DNA from: Nakamurella lactea DSM 19367
GTDB lineage: Bacteria; Actinomycetota; Actinomycetes; Mycobacteriales; Nakamurellaceae
Reading direction: 5' to 3'
DNA length: 64,000 nt
Assembly (NCBI RefSeq): GCF_000426645.1
Contig: NZ_AUFT01000018.1
Coordinates: forward strand, 1 to 64,000
Below are positions 1 to 7,776 of the stretch, one piece after another (the first letter of the stretch is position 1; every line of letters starts with the position of its first letter). Under the pieces are notes generated by a model, which was not told the origin of the DNA, made no database searches, and was given only the letters and a program-made list of their open reading frames with translations. The translations under genes were made by a program, and so were the position numbers.

Positions 1-172
1 AGGCACCGAAGCACGCACCTGGGAACCGAAACGGCTGCGGCTACGCCTGTTTTCGATCGCCGGCCGCATCGCCAGACGATCCCGCCGAGTACACCTGCGG
101 CTGTCGGCGCACACACCCTGGGTCCGCCTGATCACCACTGCCATCAGACAGCTGAACCCAGCACCGACCTGA
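1..172 (+). CDS. IS1380-family transposase, C-terminal end (cut by window start)
   Basis: The reading frame is open from base 2 to a TGA at 170-172 and gives the last 56 residues of a protein that begins upstream of the window. The pattern W-x-P-K-R-L-R-x-R-L, then A-G-R-I-A-R, LRL-x-A and P-W near the end resembles the C-terminus of IS1380-type (DDE) transposases as I know them. The catalytic core is outside the window, so the family call rests on the tail alone. It marks the left part of the accessory region next to tRNA-Ser. Confidence 0.65.
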   Translation, partial: GTEARTWEPKRLRLRLFSIAGRIARRSRRVHLRLSAHTPWVRLITTAIRQLNPAPT

Positions 173-350
173 CCATCAGAACCCGACCTATCCCGACCTG
201 GCAGCACCACCCCTCGGGCAGTGGAACCCGACGCACCAACCGCGGCGACACGCGGACCACCAGCCACCACCAACCGCAAACGGAAGGAGAAAAGGATCAA
301 GACCCGGCGCCATCAGACCAACCCGGCCGACTCGCGAAAGATCGAGGCTA
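173..350 (+). mobile_element. Non-coding right flank and possible right end of the IS element
   Basis: There is no convincing gene between the transposase stop and the next gene. The stretch GACTCGCGAAAGATCGAGGC at 329-348 resembles the ends I associate with IS1380-like elements. The matching left end is outside the window. A perfect 12-bp palindrome TGTCCCGGGACA follows directly at 352-363, between this end and the ribosome binding site of the protease gene. The terminus is inferred, not demonstrated. Confidence 0.35.
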
Positions 351-386
351 GTGTCCCGGGACAACTATTCGGGAAGGGGAGGGACC

Positions 387-1673
387 ATGAGGCGGATTGC
401 TCGCACACGACGGATCCGGATTGAAGGGGTGGCGGCTCTGGTCGCCGCTCTCTTCGTGGGTTCGATGGCCGTCACTGTGACCGCGACCGCAGAAACGGAC
501 GAGGACCCCGTCGTCTTGCACATCGCTGCGGCAGACCACGTGAGCCTGCAAGAGGCGACGATTCGAGCCGACGTCGAGAGCAAAGCGTCGCTGATCGGAG
601 TCTTAGCGAAGGAAGCCTTCCTGGACTCCTACGCCGGCCTCTACTACGACCCCGAGGGTCCGCGGGTGCGCATTAAGGGGAGCATCGGCGAGGATCAGTT
701 GAAGGAGCTAGACACTAAGCTCTCCACAATCGGCGTACCTGCCGAAAGGGTGAAGGTCGTGTCAGCCCGCTTTACAGAATCGGAAATGGTTGCCCTGGCT
801 GACCAGATCGGAAACCTGATCCACACGGACCTCCCTTACACCCAGTACGTCGTCAAGCCCGACATTAGAACGGAATCTATCAGCGTTTCAGTCCCTCGCG
901 AACAGGTGAAAGCCGTCGACCTCATCATCGTCGGCGTTCAAGAACAATCCATCATACCGATCGAGGTTAGTGGTGCCGATAGTATGCCTGTCACCCAAAC
1001 CTGCAATACCACGAATCAGTGCACCGACTACCTGAGGGGCGGCATCAGTCTGGAATTCGTATCGCGACAGAATCACTATTACTGCACCTCCGGCGTCATG
1101 GTACGTGGGCGCGGCACGGGCAACACCTATATGATGACGGCTGGACACTGCGGCTTCGACATCGGCGATCCCTTTTATGCCGTATATCCGAACAGCAGCC
1201 TGCATAGCATCGGCCCCAAGCACTCTAGTACCTATCGCAGCGGCGGTGACGCCGGACTCGTGAAGGTCACCAACCCCAACTGGACGATCAAGCCGTGGAT
1301 CTACAGCAACTACAGCGGAGTTAACGGGCAGTACCTGGTTCAGGGTACTAGCCTGAACACTGTAGGAGTAAGGGTTTGCAAGTCCGGAAGAACCACCGGA
1401 ACGACTTGCGGTGAGATTACCGACGTGACGCTAACTGTATCGTATTGCGAGGCTAACTCTTCATACGGGAACTGCGCTCTGCCCGTAGTTCCGGTTAACC
1501 ATCTGGTGGAATCGGACATGTGCGCCCAAGGCGGAGATAGCGGCGCGCCAATCTTTTCATATCACCTGGTGTACGGCATCCTGTCTGGGATCATATTGAA
1601 TAGTTGCACAGTGTTCTATACAGGAATTACCACCGACGCCAACGCACTCAATGTGGACGTGATTCTCGGATAA
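387..1673 (+). CDS. Secreted trypsin/streptogrisin-like serine protease
   Basis: This 428-residue protein has an Arg-rich start and a hydrophobic segment near residues 14-34, consistent with a Sec signal peptide. An N-terminal pro-region of about 175 residues follows, then a chymotrypsin-fold domain. The likely catalytic triad is His254 in TAGHCG, Asp288 in GGDAGL and Ser385 in GGDSGAP. Paired cysteines suit an extracellular S1 protease of the streptogrisin/alpha-lytic type. I chose ATG 387 because the purine-rich GGGAAGGGGAGGG lies just upstream; an in-frame GTG at 351 would place extra hydrophilic residues before the signal. Base composition is visibly lower in GC than the housekeeping genes to the right, which suggests horizontal transfer. 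The substrate is unknown. Confidence 0.85.
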   Translation: MRRIARTRRIRIEGVAALVAALFVGSMAVTVTATAETDEDPVVLHIAAADHVSLQEATIRADVESKASLIGVLAKEAFLDSYAGLYYDPEGPRVRIKGSIGEDQLKELDTKLSTIGVPAERVKVVSARFTESEMVALADQIGNLIHTDLPYTQYVVKPDIRTESISVSVPREQVKAVDLIIVGVQEQSIIPIEVSGADSMPVTQTCNTTNQCTDYLRGGISLEFVSRQNHYYCTSGVMVRGRGTGNTYMMTAGHCGFDIGDPFYAVYPNSSLHSIGPKHSSTYRSGGDAGLVKVTNPNWTIKPWIYSNYSGVNGQYLVQGTSLNTVGVRVCKSGRTTGTTCGEITDVTLTVSYCEANSSYGNCALPVVPVNHLVESDMCAQGGDSGAPIFSYHLVYGILSGIILNSCTVFYTGITTDANALNVDVILG

Positions 1674-1692
1674 CTACGCCCCGGATTCGCGC

Positions 1693-2472
1693 CTATTCGA
1701 TGACCAGGGCGATCGATGCGAGTATCGATCGGAGCTGGCTCGGTTCAGCTTCGATGCGTATGGCAACGCCCTGCGTAGGAAATACGACGATGGTGTAGGC
1801 TGTATAGTGGGGGTGTTCGTCGTCACCGGTGCGACCCGTAAGCCCGTTCACGTGAATCGGCTCAGTGGCAACATCCGTGTTCATCCAGGTGTCTGCGACC
1901 TCAAGTGGCGTCACTAACACGCCCGAAGCATTCGTGCGCTGCGAGGATTCCTCCTGCTGTGCCAGGCAGATGGTCTGTTGGTCTATTTGGGTCTCGATCA
2001 GCGCGTAGTTCGTGGGAGCTGCCTTGCACAGTGGGTAATTGTCCATATGCACCCACGTCGTGGGCACCGTGAGCTGAACGCCACGGAAGGTTAGAACACC
2101 ACCTGGTGTGATCGATCCGCCGTCCGGGTTACTCAAGGTGCTCGCGTTGCGATCGCGCTCAGTGGCCGACGGCGCCCATGTCGTCGGCACCGGTGTCTGT
2201 TGAGCTGCCACGTGTGTGGACGTCGCCGGCGCCACGGTGTCTGGCTGCGTCACCGTAGATGGATGGTCCCTATCGGTGAGCGCAACTGTGGTGACGATCC
2301 CGCCAATCAAGACCGCGGTCACGATGCCGGCCGTCACGATAGGCGGCCAGCGTCGCGTTGGAGGCCTGACCGGCTCGACACACAGGTGGTGTTCAGCGAT
2401 GTCGTCATCGCGGGCGGTCATCGCGTCGCGGAGGGCGGTGACGCCCGCGTCTGACTCGTTGGGTCGCTTCAT
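1693..2472 (-). CDS. Single-pass membrane protein paired with an ECF sigma factor
   Basis: This 259-residue protein has a cytoplasmic N-terminus of about 42 residues, one hydrophobic segment at about 43-66, a Thr/Pro-rich linker and an extracytoplasmic domain with two cysteines. It begins 33 bases after the sigma-factor stop on the same strand, so the two are probably co-transcribed. I see no zinc anti-sigma HxxxCxxC motif. The gene pair suggests a sensing or anti-sigma role for the N-terminal tail, but that is inference. I do not recognise the family. Its end faces the serine protease gene convergently, 19 bases away. Confidence 0.7.
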   Translation of the reverse strand: MKRPNESDAGVTALRDAMTARDDDIAEHHLCVEPVRPPTRRWPPIVTAGIVTAVLIGGIVTTVALTDRDHPSTVTQPDTVAPATSTHVAAQQTPVPTTWAPSATERDRNASTLSNPDGGSITPGGVLTFRGVQLTVPTTWVHMDNYPLCKAAPTNYALIETQIDQQTICLAQQEESSQRTNASGVLVTPLEVADTWMNTDVATEPIHVNGLTGRTGDDEHPHYTAYTIVVFPTQGVAIRIEAEPSQLRSILASIALVIE

Positions 2473-2505
2473 GGGATCGCTCTCCGGGTTAGTTGTTCGT
2501 CAGGG

Positions 2506-3012
2506 TCACTGTCGCGGAGCAGGGCGCGCAGTTCGAGAGAGTCCGCGGTAACACAGTGATCGGGCGGTCGACTCTCGGCAGCCGAGGTGCTCGCCGATTT
2601 CCGCATACGGGTAGCCGAGGTAGTGGTGCATCACCACCGCAGCTCGTTCGTTCGCTGGCAACGTCGCCAATGCAGACCACACCCCGGTCCAAACTGCGGT
2701 CCGGCCGGAGATGTCCTCGGCGTCGGCAACGTGGTGCCCGAGTTCAGCATCGGCGTGCCGGCGCCAGGCGAGACTGTGTCTTGCCCGAAGATACCTGCGG
2801 GTGATTGATCGGACAACGTATGCCTTTCTGGCCGGCTCCGGAGGCGTCCCCGTGCGTGCCCAGCCGCGCTGGCACGACAACAAGGACTCCTGGACCAGGT
2901 CTTCGGCAGTGTGATGCCCATGGGTCAGCTGATAGGCGTACCGCACTAGAGCAAGGCCATCTCGCTCGACCAGGAGTGCGACTGCCTGAAACGCTTCCAT
3001 ACCGTCGGACAC
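2506..3012 (-). CDS. SigE-family ECF RNA polymerase sigma factor
   Basis: This 168-residue protein carries sigma region 2 (LVRYAYQLTHG, then AEDLVQESLL) and region 4 (LPANERAAVVMHHYLGYPYAEIGEHLGC, a helix-turn-helix with ESTARSL). The wording matches the short actinobacterial SigE-type ECF group, usually about 170 residues. I chose GTG 3012 because GAGAGGAG lies 7 bases upstream on the minus strand and because the length then fits the family. A longer frame to 3165 would add a Cys-rich, non-homologous extension. The membrane protein follows in the same direction and may control it. Confidence 0.85.
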   Translation of the reverse strand: MSDGMEAFQAVALLVERDGLALVRYAYQLTHGHHTAEDLVQESLLSCQRGWARTGTPPEPARKAYVVRSITRRYLRARHSLAWRRHADAELGHHVADAEDISGRTAVWTGVWSALATLPANERAAVVMHHYLGYPYAEIGEHLGCRESTARSLCYRGLSRTARPAPRQ

Positions 3013-3202
3013 CAGCAAACTCCTCTCGCCCCCCGGACCGAACATGACCTCGCTACACCTTAAGAGGCAACCGGAGCATGAAACGTTGCACGTTCCGCCG
3101 GATTCGGTCCGACGGTGACGGCGCTTGACCCATTCCAAAAGCGCGCACACGCACTGCAAAGCCATCGTCGACAGCCGCCGGTCCTACGCCCTACTGTCTG
3201 CG

Positions 3203-3612
3203 TCAGCGAGCCTTGGACAACGACGACATGTGGAACCCGTCGACCCTGACCGGCGGCATCGCGCTGCGGGTGAACCAGTCGCTCCACTCCCGGGACAGAC
3301 ACCGCTCGGTCGCCCCGACGTCGGATGCCCGGCGCAACACGTCCAGCGGCCACATATTGAACCGGAAGTTGTTCACCGCACCGGTCACCTCGCTCGACCA
3401 GGTAGACCCCGTCCCTGGTGAGTCCGGTGAGCAGCCGCGTCATCGGGTCGACCTCGCGGATGTACCACTGCGAGGTGACCAGCAGCCCGCGCTCCAGGTC
3501 GCCCACCAGCTGATCCAGCCCGCGGGTCTGGTCACCACCGCGCAGCACCAGGTTCTCGGCGGCCGGGGTGAACGCCTCTCCGTACTCGGCGGCGGACGCC
3601 CTGGTCTGCAGG
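3203..3612 (-). pseudogene. TldD/PmbA-family metallopeptidase, C-terminal fragment with frameshift
   Basis: On the minus strand two frames together spell the C-terminus of a TldD/PmbA-type protein. The upstream part (about 3612-3395) contains NLVLRGGDQ, GLLVTSQWYIREVDP and LLTGLTRDGVYLV. The downstream part (3388-3203) contains TGAVNNFRFN, LDVLRRASDVGATER, then RSAMPPVRV and FHMSSLS before a stop. The frame changes near 3385-3395, so the fragment is broken even within what remains. It has no N-terminal half: homology stops at the CTGCAGG at 3606-3612, where an unrelated gene fragment starts on the other strand. The intact family contains metalloproteases that process peptides and toxin-antitoxin proteins. 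Confidence 0.8.
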
Positions 3613-4227
3613 GTGCCAAGTTCCAGGTCAAGAAGGGCTCGACCGTCCTGGCCACCGGAACCACCGACACCTCCGGCAACTGGACGTCCGGCTATCTGGG
3701 AAGCAACGTGAAGGTCGGCGACAAGGTCTCGATCGTCAAGACCGACGCCGCCACCGGTAACGGCCTGGCTGGCGCGACTTTCGCCATCCACAAGACCAGT
3801 GCGACCGGCGCGACCGTTGGCACCATCACCTCGGTTGCCTCAGGCGCAGCCACCAGTGCCTACCTGACCGGCGATGTGAAGGTCGGCGACACGGTGTGGA
3901 TCGTCGAGACGTCGGCTCCCGCGGGCTTCACGAAGGCCGCCACCGTCACCGCGACGGTGACCCGCACCGGAACAGGAACGGGCAGCGTGTCCGTCAGCGA
4001 CGCCCGCGTCTTCGGTAGTGCGGCGGTCGCCAAGGTTGACACCGTCACCGGCAAGCCGATCCCGGGCGTGACCTTCATGGCCGAGGCGCAGAAGGCCGGC
4101 ACCACAACTTGGGTCACCGTCACCGGTGGAGCAATCAACGGCACCACCACTAGCCCCGAGGGCTACATCACCGGCGCCAGCGGGCGCGCACAGATCGACG
4201 GCACCCAGTCCACTCCCGGGCTGCAGG
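3606..4227 (+). pseudogene. SpaA/Cna-B-type surface protein, internal fragment
   Basis: The plus-strand frame from about 3606 reads as prealbumin-like repeats typical of SpaA or Cna-B pilin and adhesin domains: LQGAKFQVKKG, then GLAGATFAIHKTSATG, VWIVETSAPAGF and PIPGVTFMAEAQ. At least two to three such units are visible. There is no start, signal peptide, LPxTG sorting signal or stop belonging to such a protein, so both ends are missing. The frame runs in by chance from antisense TldD sequence on the left and out into antisense excisionase sequence on the right. Both limits coincide with CTGCAGG (3606-3612 and 4221-4227). Confidence 0.75.
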
Positions 4228-4364
4228 ACCGTCAAGGGGATGCGGCGGCGAGACGCGATCTTCACCGATTGCAGTTCACCAGAGCGGATCATCGCGAACA
4301 CCGCGGTGCGACTGAGCCCGAGCGCTTCGGCCGCCTCCTCGGCGGTCAGCATCAACTTGGGCAC
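4221..4364 (-). pseudogene. Excisionase (Xis) family DNA-binding protein, truncated
   Basis: On the minus strand, GTG 4364 opens a helix-turn-helix protein with LMLTAEEAAEALGLSR, then TAVFAMIRSGELQSVKI and RRIPLTVL, the usual layout of small MerR-like excisionases. Family members are about 60-70 residues. Here homology stops after about 48 residues at a CTGCAGG, beyond which the frame is only antisense to the SpaA fragment. ATG 4352 is an alternative start. It follows a small gene (4352-4501) with a 13-base overlap, an arrangement common in integrated elements. The expected integrase is absent. Confidence 0.75.
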
Positions 4365-4501
4365 GACCGGCTCGGGGTGGGCGCCTCGTCCTCTACCGGC
4401 CGGGGCGCCAGTGCTTCACCCAACACGGCCAGGTCCGCCACAATCCGGGCGATCAGATCCGACGGTCGAGGTGCTGAACCCTCCTGCTGCTGCTTCTCCA
4501 T
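4352..4501 (-). CDS. Small protein of an integrated element, upstream of xis
   Basis: ATG 4501 opens a 49-residue frame beginning MEKQQQEG with a helical middle (SDLIARIVADLAVLGEALAP) and a Pro/Ser-rich tail. It overlaps the excisionase start by 13 bases. I see no good ribosome binding site, and the frame stays open upstream to 4681, inside the tRNA gene. It could be a small accessory gene of the lost element or a chance frame. No function can be assigned. Confidence 0.35.
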   Translation of the reverse strand: MEKQQQEGSAPRPSDLIARIVADLAVLGEALAPRPVEDEAPTPSRSCPS

Positions 4502-4567
4502 GCAGAGCACATGCGCGGGGAGCCTCTCGCACCCCCAGTCCTGACCGGTTCCGAGGGGGTCAAAAAA

Positions 4568-4587
4568 TGCACCTACGAGTGCACCTA
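4568..4587. repeat. Paired TGCACCTA repeats, possible integrase arm sites
   Basis: The word TGCACCTA occurs at 4568-4575 and again at 4580-4587, that is, twice within 20 bases. It lies about 70 bases from the 3' end of tRNA-Ser, on the side of the excisionase remnant. Closely spaced direct repeats near a tRNA att core are typical of tyrosine-integrase arm-type sites. The assignment is inference because the integrase is missing. Confidence 0.35.
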
Positions 4588-4653
4588 TTTGTCCATCAAG
4601 ATCCAACCCTTGGTCGGGCATGATCGACTCGACATGCCCTGACCAGGGGTTTT

Positions 4654-4743
4654 TGGCGGTAGCGGTGGGATTTGAACCCACGGAACGCTTTCACGCTCAC
4701 ACGCTTTCGAGGCGTGCTCCTTAGGCCGCTCGGACACGCTACC
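4654..4743 (-). tRNA. tRNA-Ser (anticodon CGA)
   Basis: On the minus strand the acceptor GGTAGCG pairs with CGCTACC, followed by discriminator G and an encoded CCA. The anticodon loop is CTCGAAA, giving anticodon CGA, which reads UCG. A long variable arm (GAGCGTGAAAGCGTTC) and a TGGGTTCAAATCCCA T-arm complete a class II tRNA-Ser. The gene is intact despite the element remnants at its 3' side. It is followed on the same strand side by tadA, its partner gene and, further on, tyrA. Confidence 0.95.
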
Positions 4744-4766
4744 GGGAAGAACCTTACCGGAGGGAC

Positions 4767-4785
4767 GGCGGTGGTTTCGACCGCC
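4767..4785. terminator. Short hairpin between tadA and tRNA-Ser
   Basis: GGCGGT at 4767-4772 pairs with ACCGCC at 4780-4785 around a seven-base loop. It sits 24 bases after the tadA stop, so it could end the tadA transcript. There is no T-tract, so this is a weak call. Confidence 0.35.
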
Positions 4786-4808
4786 TGCGGCCAGGTAGCG
4801 CGGTTCGG

Positions 4809-5276
4809 TCAGCGCCGCCGGGCGAAGAAGTCCCGCATCAGGGCTGCCGCTTCGTCGGCCAGCACGTCTCCGCGGACCTCCACCCGGTGCGGCAGACGTG
4901 GATCCCGCAGCACGTCCCAGAGCGACCCGGCGGCACCGGTCTTGGGCTCCCAGCAGCCGAAGATCAGCCGGGACACCCTGGCCGCGACCAGGGCGCCGGC
5001 GCACATGGTGCAGGGTTCGACGGTCACCGCCATGGTGGCGCCGGACAGGTTCCAGGTCCCGGCATGGGTGGCCGCGATGCGCAGCGCGACGATCTCGGCA
5101 TGGGCGGTCGGGTCAACGGTGGCTTCGCGTTGGTTGCGGCCGGCGACCACGTACGAATCGTCCAGCGCGAGCACCGCGCCGATCGGGACCTCGTCGGCCG
5201 CAGCGGCGATTCTTGCCTGCTGCAGCGCCAACCGCATCAGCAGCAGGTCGTCCTCGGGGACGAACGAGGTCGTCAC
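4809..5276 (-). CDS. tadA: tRNA-specific adenosine deaminase TadA
   Basis: This 155-residue cytoplasmic enzyme deaminates adenosine 34 to inosine in tRNA-Arg(ACG). The zinc-binding cytidine-deaminase motifs are present: HAE in PTAHAEIVAL (catalytic Glu) and PCTMCAGA (two Cys ligands). VPIGAVL and GRNQRE upstream are typical of TadA. The length is normal. It follows its partner gene (5285-5764) with an 8-base gap on the same strand and precedes tRNA-Ser. This order is well known in actinobacteria. Confidence 0.93.
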   Translation of the reverse strand: MTTSFVPEDDLLLMRLALQQARIAAAADEVPIGAVLALDDSYVVAGRNQREATVDPTAHAEIVALRIAATHAGTWNLSGATMAVTVEPCTMCAGALVAARVSRLIFGCWEPKTGAAGSLWDVLRDPRLPHRVEVRGDVLADEAAALMRDFFARRR

Positions 5277-5284
5277 CGTCGGGG

Positions 5285-5764
5285 TCAGTCGGCGTCGACG
5301 ACGGCCGCGTACTGATCGGCGAACCCGCAGCTCTCGGCGATCATCTGCAGTTGCTCGTCCGGGAACAGGTCGTCCTCGGCGACGATCAGCGACATCTGCT
5401 CCTCCGGCACCCCGAGGTCGGCCAGCAACCCGAGTTCACCCTCCGGCCACGGTTCGTCGTCGTCCTCGTCGTCCTCTTCGGGGATGGGCACCTGAAGCAG
5501 GTCGAGCACATCGGCCGCGATGTCGTAGTCCAGACCTGCGGTGGCGTCCGAGAGCAGCAGTGAGGCCCCGCCCGGGATCGGCCGGACGATCACGAAGAAC
5601 TCGTCGTCGACGGCGATCATCGCGAACACCGCGCCGGTCGCCGACACCCTCCGCAGGGCGGTGATCACCCCGTCCAGGTCGTCGATCAGCTCTTCGGCGA
5701 GCAGCGAGCATCGCCATTTCCCGTCCTCGTGGACGACTGCTACCGCTGAACCGTCGGTGCTCAC
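5285..5764 (-). CDS. tRNA adenosine deaminase-associated protein
   Basis: This 159-residue acidic protein starts at GTG 5764. It has an N-terminal alpha/beta part (VVHEDGKWRCSLL, then ATGAVFAMIAVDDEFFVIVRP) and an Asp/Glu-rich segment (IPEEDDEDDDEPW) before a C-terminal helix region. Its content and its place directly before tadA match the actinobacterial family named tRNA adenosine deaminase-associated protein. Its biochemical role is not established; co-expression with TadA suggests support of tRNA editing. It is divergent from the GntR regulator. Confidence 0.85.
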   Translation of the reverse strand: MSTDGSAVAVVHEDGKWRCSLLAEELIDDLDGVITALRRVSATGAVFAMIAVDDEFFVIVRPIPGGASLLLSDATAGLDYDIAADVLDLLQVPIPEEDDEDDDEPWPEGELGLLADLGVPEEQMSLIVAEDDLFPDEQLQMIAESCGFADQYAAVVDAD

Positions 5765-5938
5765 GTGACAAACGTACGACCTCCCCGCAACTCCGGCTAT
5801 CCATTGGTCCGTTCGGCCGGGCATTTGCTCGGTCGTCACCCGGCCATCGCCGGCCCGGGCGTCCCGATGCCGTCTGCTCTGCCTGACCTCCGCGGGGCCG
5901 GTCGTGGGCCCGATTCGACCGCCGACGAAGATGACCCG

Positions 5939-6682
5939 ATGGCCCCCACCCGCTACCTGGAGATCGCCGACGAGCTCGCCGACGAACTCGCCGACAGCCC
6001 GACCGGCAGCCGGGTGCCCAGCGAGAACGAACTGACCGTGCGCTTCGGCGTCGGCCGCTCCGCCGCTAGGGCCGCGATCGAGGAGCTCGAACGGCGCAAC
6101 ATGGTCCGCCGGGTCAAGGGCGCGGGCACGTTCGTCCAGCGGCCGATGCAGTTCTCGGTGAAGGCCGGCGGCCCGACCGCCTGGGAGCAGCTGATCCGCT
6201 CCGGAGTCGGGCACACCACCGTGCCGCTGGTGCGTGGGGGCACGCTGCCTCGAACCGCGGCGCAGGCCATGGGCGTGCCCACCGGCACCCCTGGATTACG
6301 GCTGTCGGTGCGGATGACGGCGTACGAGCAGCCGATCGGCCGTTCGGCGCTGTGGGCGGTCGGCACGGACCGTACCGAGGTGACTGAAGGGCTGCGGGAA
6401 CACCAGGCGCTGCTGACGGCGATCGACGCCCGGCAGGTGCGTTTGCGTTATCGCACGGCAGAAGTCACGCTGGCGAACGCGACCGCGGATTTGGCGGCGG
6501 AACTCGGCATCGGCGTTGACCGCCCGTACTGGAAGATCGAAGGTGTGCTGGTGGACGATTCGCGAGCAATATCCGTGTGGGTGCGAACCGACTTCCGGGC
6601 GGACCGGATCAGTCTGGTCATGCAGATCGGTTCCGGCCGTGAGGCCGGCACCGACTCCCCGACCGCCCGGGAATCGCTGTGA
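5939..6682 (+). CDS. GntR/HutC-type transcriptional regulator with UTRA domain
   Basis: The protein of 247 residues from ATG 5939 has an N-terminal winged helix (YLEIADELADELADSP, RVPSENELTVRFGVGRSAARAAIEEL, KGAGTFVQ) and a C-terminal UTRA-like ligand-binding domain (about residues 85-240) with LRLSVRMTAYEQPIGRS and PYWKIEGVLVD. An earlier in-frame ATG at 5765 would add a Pro-rich, poorly conserved extension, so 5939 is preferred. It overlaps tyrA by four bases (GTGA), so the two are coupled. The effector is unknown. Confidence 0.83.
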   Translation: MAPTRYLEIADELADELADSPTGSRVPSENELTVRFGVGRSAARAAIEELERRNMVRRVKGAGTFVQRPMQFSVKAGGPTAWEQLIRSGVGHTTVPLVRGGTLPRTAAQAMGVPTGTPGLRLSVRMTAYEQPIGRSALWAVGTDRTEVTEGLREHQALLTAIDARQVRLRYRTAEVTLANATADLAAELGIGVDRPYWKIEGVLVDDSRAISVWVRTDFRADRISLVMQIGSGREAGTDSPTARESL

Positions 6683-7665
6683 CCCCGCCGCTGCCGCCGG
6701 CGATCTGCGTGCTGGGGATGGGCCTGATCGGCGGCTCGTTGCTGCGCGCCACCGGCGAACGGCTTTCGGTGTCCGGTTGGTCGCCGAGCGAAGGCACCAG
6801 AGCGGCCGCGACAGCCGGCGGCTTCCTCGCCCATGCCGAGTTGGAAGAAGCGTTGGCCTGGGCTGTCCGCTACGACGCCCTGGTCGTCCTGGCCGCACCG
6901 CTGACGGCCTTCGACACTCTGCTGCGGAAGATCACCCGGTATGCCCCCGAGGTACTGCTGACCGATGTCGGCAGCGTCAAATCCGGTGTCGCCCAGCAGG
7001 TCTCGGCGATCGTGCCGCGGGCACGCTACATCGGTGGGCATCCGATGGCCGGCACCGCCGAATCCGGCTTCGCGGCTGCCGACGCGAGGCTGTTCGCCGA
7101 TGCGGCCTGGGTCACCTGCCTGGACGACGGTAGCCGGATGGAGACCTGGGACCTGGTGGCCGGCCTGGCGTTGGCCGTCGGCAGCCGGGTGGTGCCCTGC
7201 ACCGCCATCGATCACGACCTGGCCGTGGCCAGGGTCTCGCACCTACCGCACCTGCTCGCGCTGGCCCTGGCCCAGGTGGCCGAACTCGGTGGCCCACTGG
7301 CGTTGTCGCTGGCCGCCGGTTCGTTCACCGACGGCACCCGGGTGGCCGGCACCCGGCCCGAGCTACTGCGGGCGATGCTGGAATCCAACCGCGAGCCGTT
7401 GGTGGACGCCGCCGACGACGCGCTCGGAATCCTCGGTGTGGCACGGGCTTCGCTGGCGTCCACCGGCTCGCTGGAGCGGATCAGCACCGGCGGTCATGCC
7501 GCTCGCGAAGGGTACAACCACCGCAACGACGGGCTGACGGAGTTCGAACTCGTCGACCCGACGGCCGCCGACCTGATCGCGATCGGTGCCGCCGGTGGCC
7601 ATCTCACCGAGCTGACCAGGACCGACACCGGCCGCACGGTCCGCGGCCTGAGCCATCCTGCGTAG
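6679..7665 (+). CDS. tyrA: Prephenate dehydrogenase
   Basis: This 328-residue cytoplasmic enzyme converts prephenate to 4-hydroxyphenylpyruvate in tyrosine synthesis, using NAD(P). The Rossmann motif GMGLIGGS is at the N-terminus. TDVGSVKSG and GGHPMAGTAESG are signature substrate-binding segments, and DHDLAVARVSHLPHL marks the helical C-terminal dimerisation domain. GTG 6679 overlaps the upstream stop. There is no ACT domain. The tadA, tadA-partner, tyrA order is conserved in many actinobacteria; the GntR gene is an insertion in that order. Confidence 0.93.
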   Translation: MTPPLPPAICVLGMGLIGGSLLRATGERLSVSGWSPSEGTRAAATAGGFLAHAELEEALAWAVRYDALVVLAAPLTAFDTLLRKITRYAPEVLLTDVGSVKSGVAQQVSAIVPRARYIGGHPMAGTAESGFAAADARLFADAAWVTCLDDGSRMETWDLVAGLALAVGSRVVPCTAIDHDLAVARVSHLPHLLALALAQVAELGGPLALSLAAGSFTDGTRVAGTRPELLRAMLESNREPLVDAADDALGILGVARASLASTGSLERISTGGHAAREGYNHRNDGLTEFELVDPTAADLIAIGAAGGHLTELTRTDTGRTVRGLSHPA

Positions 7666-7776
7666 TGATCCCGCCCGTGCACACTCGCCAGTTCTCCCTG
7701 CAGAGTTGCCCGTCATCTCCTCCACAGTCGTCCCTGCCCCCCAACAAGGGGTAGGGAGCTGGAGCCGGAACCGGCC

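Noticed and set aside
3213-4544. A continuous 443-codon plus-strand frame
   Set aside because: It is a chance fusion: its first third is antisense to the TldD fragment and its last third antisense to the excisionase, with only the middle being real SpaA-type sequence.
4744-4808. Signal recognition particle RNA gene next to tRNA-Ser
   Set aside because: The 65-base gap is too short and shows only a small hairpin, without the conserved SRP loop.
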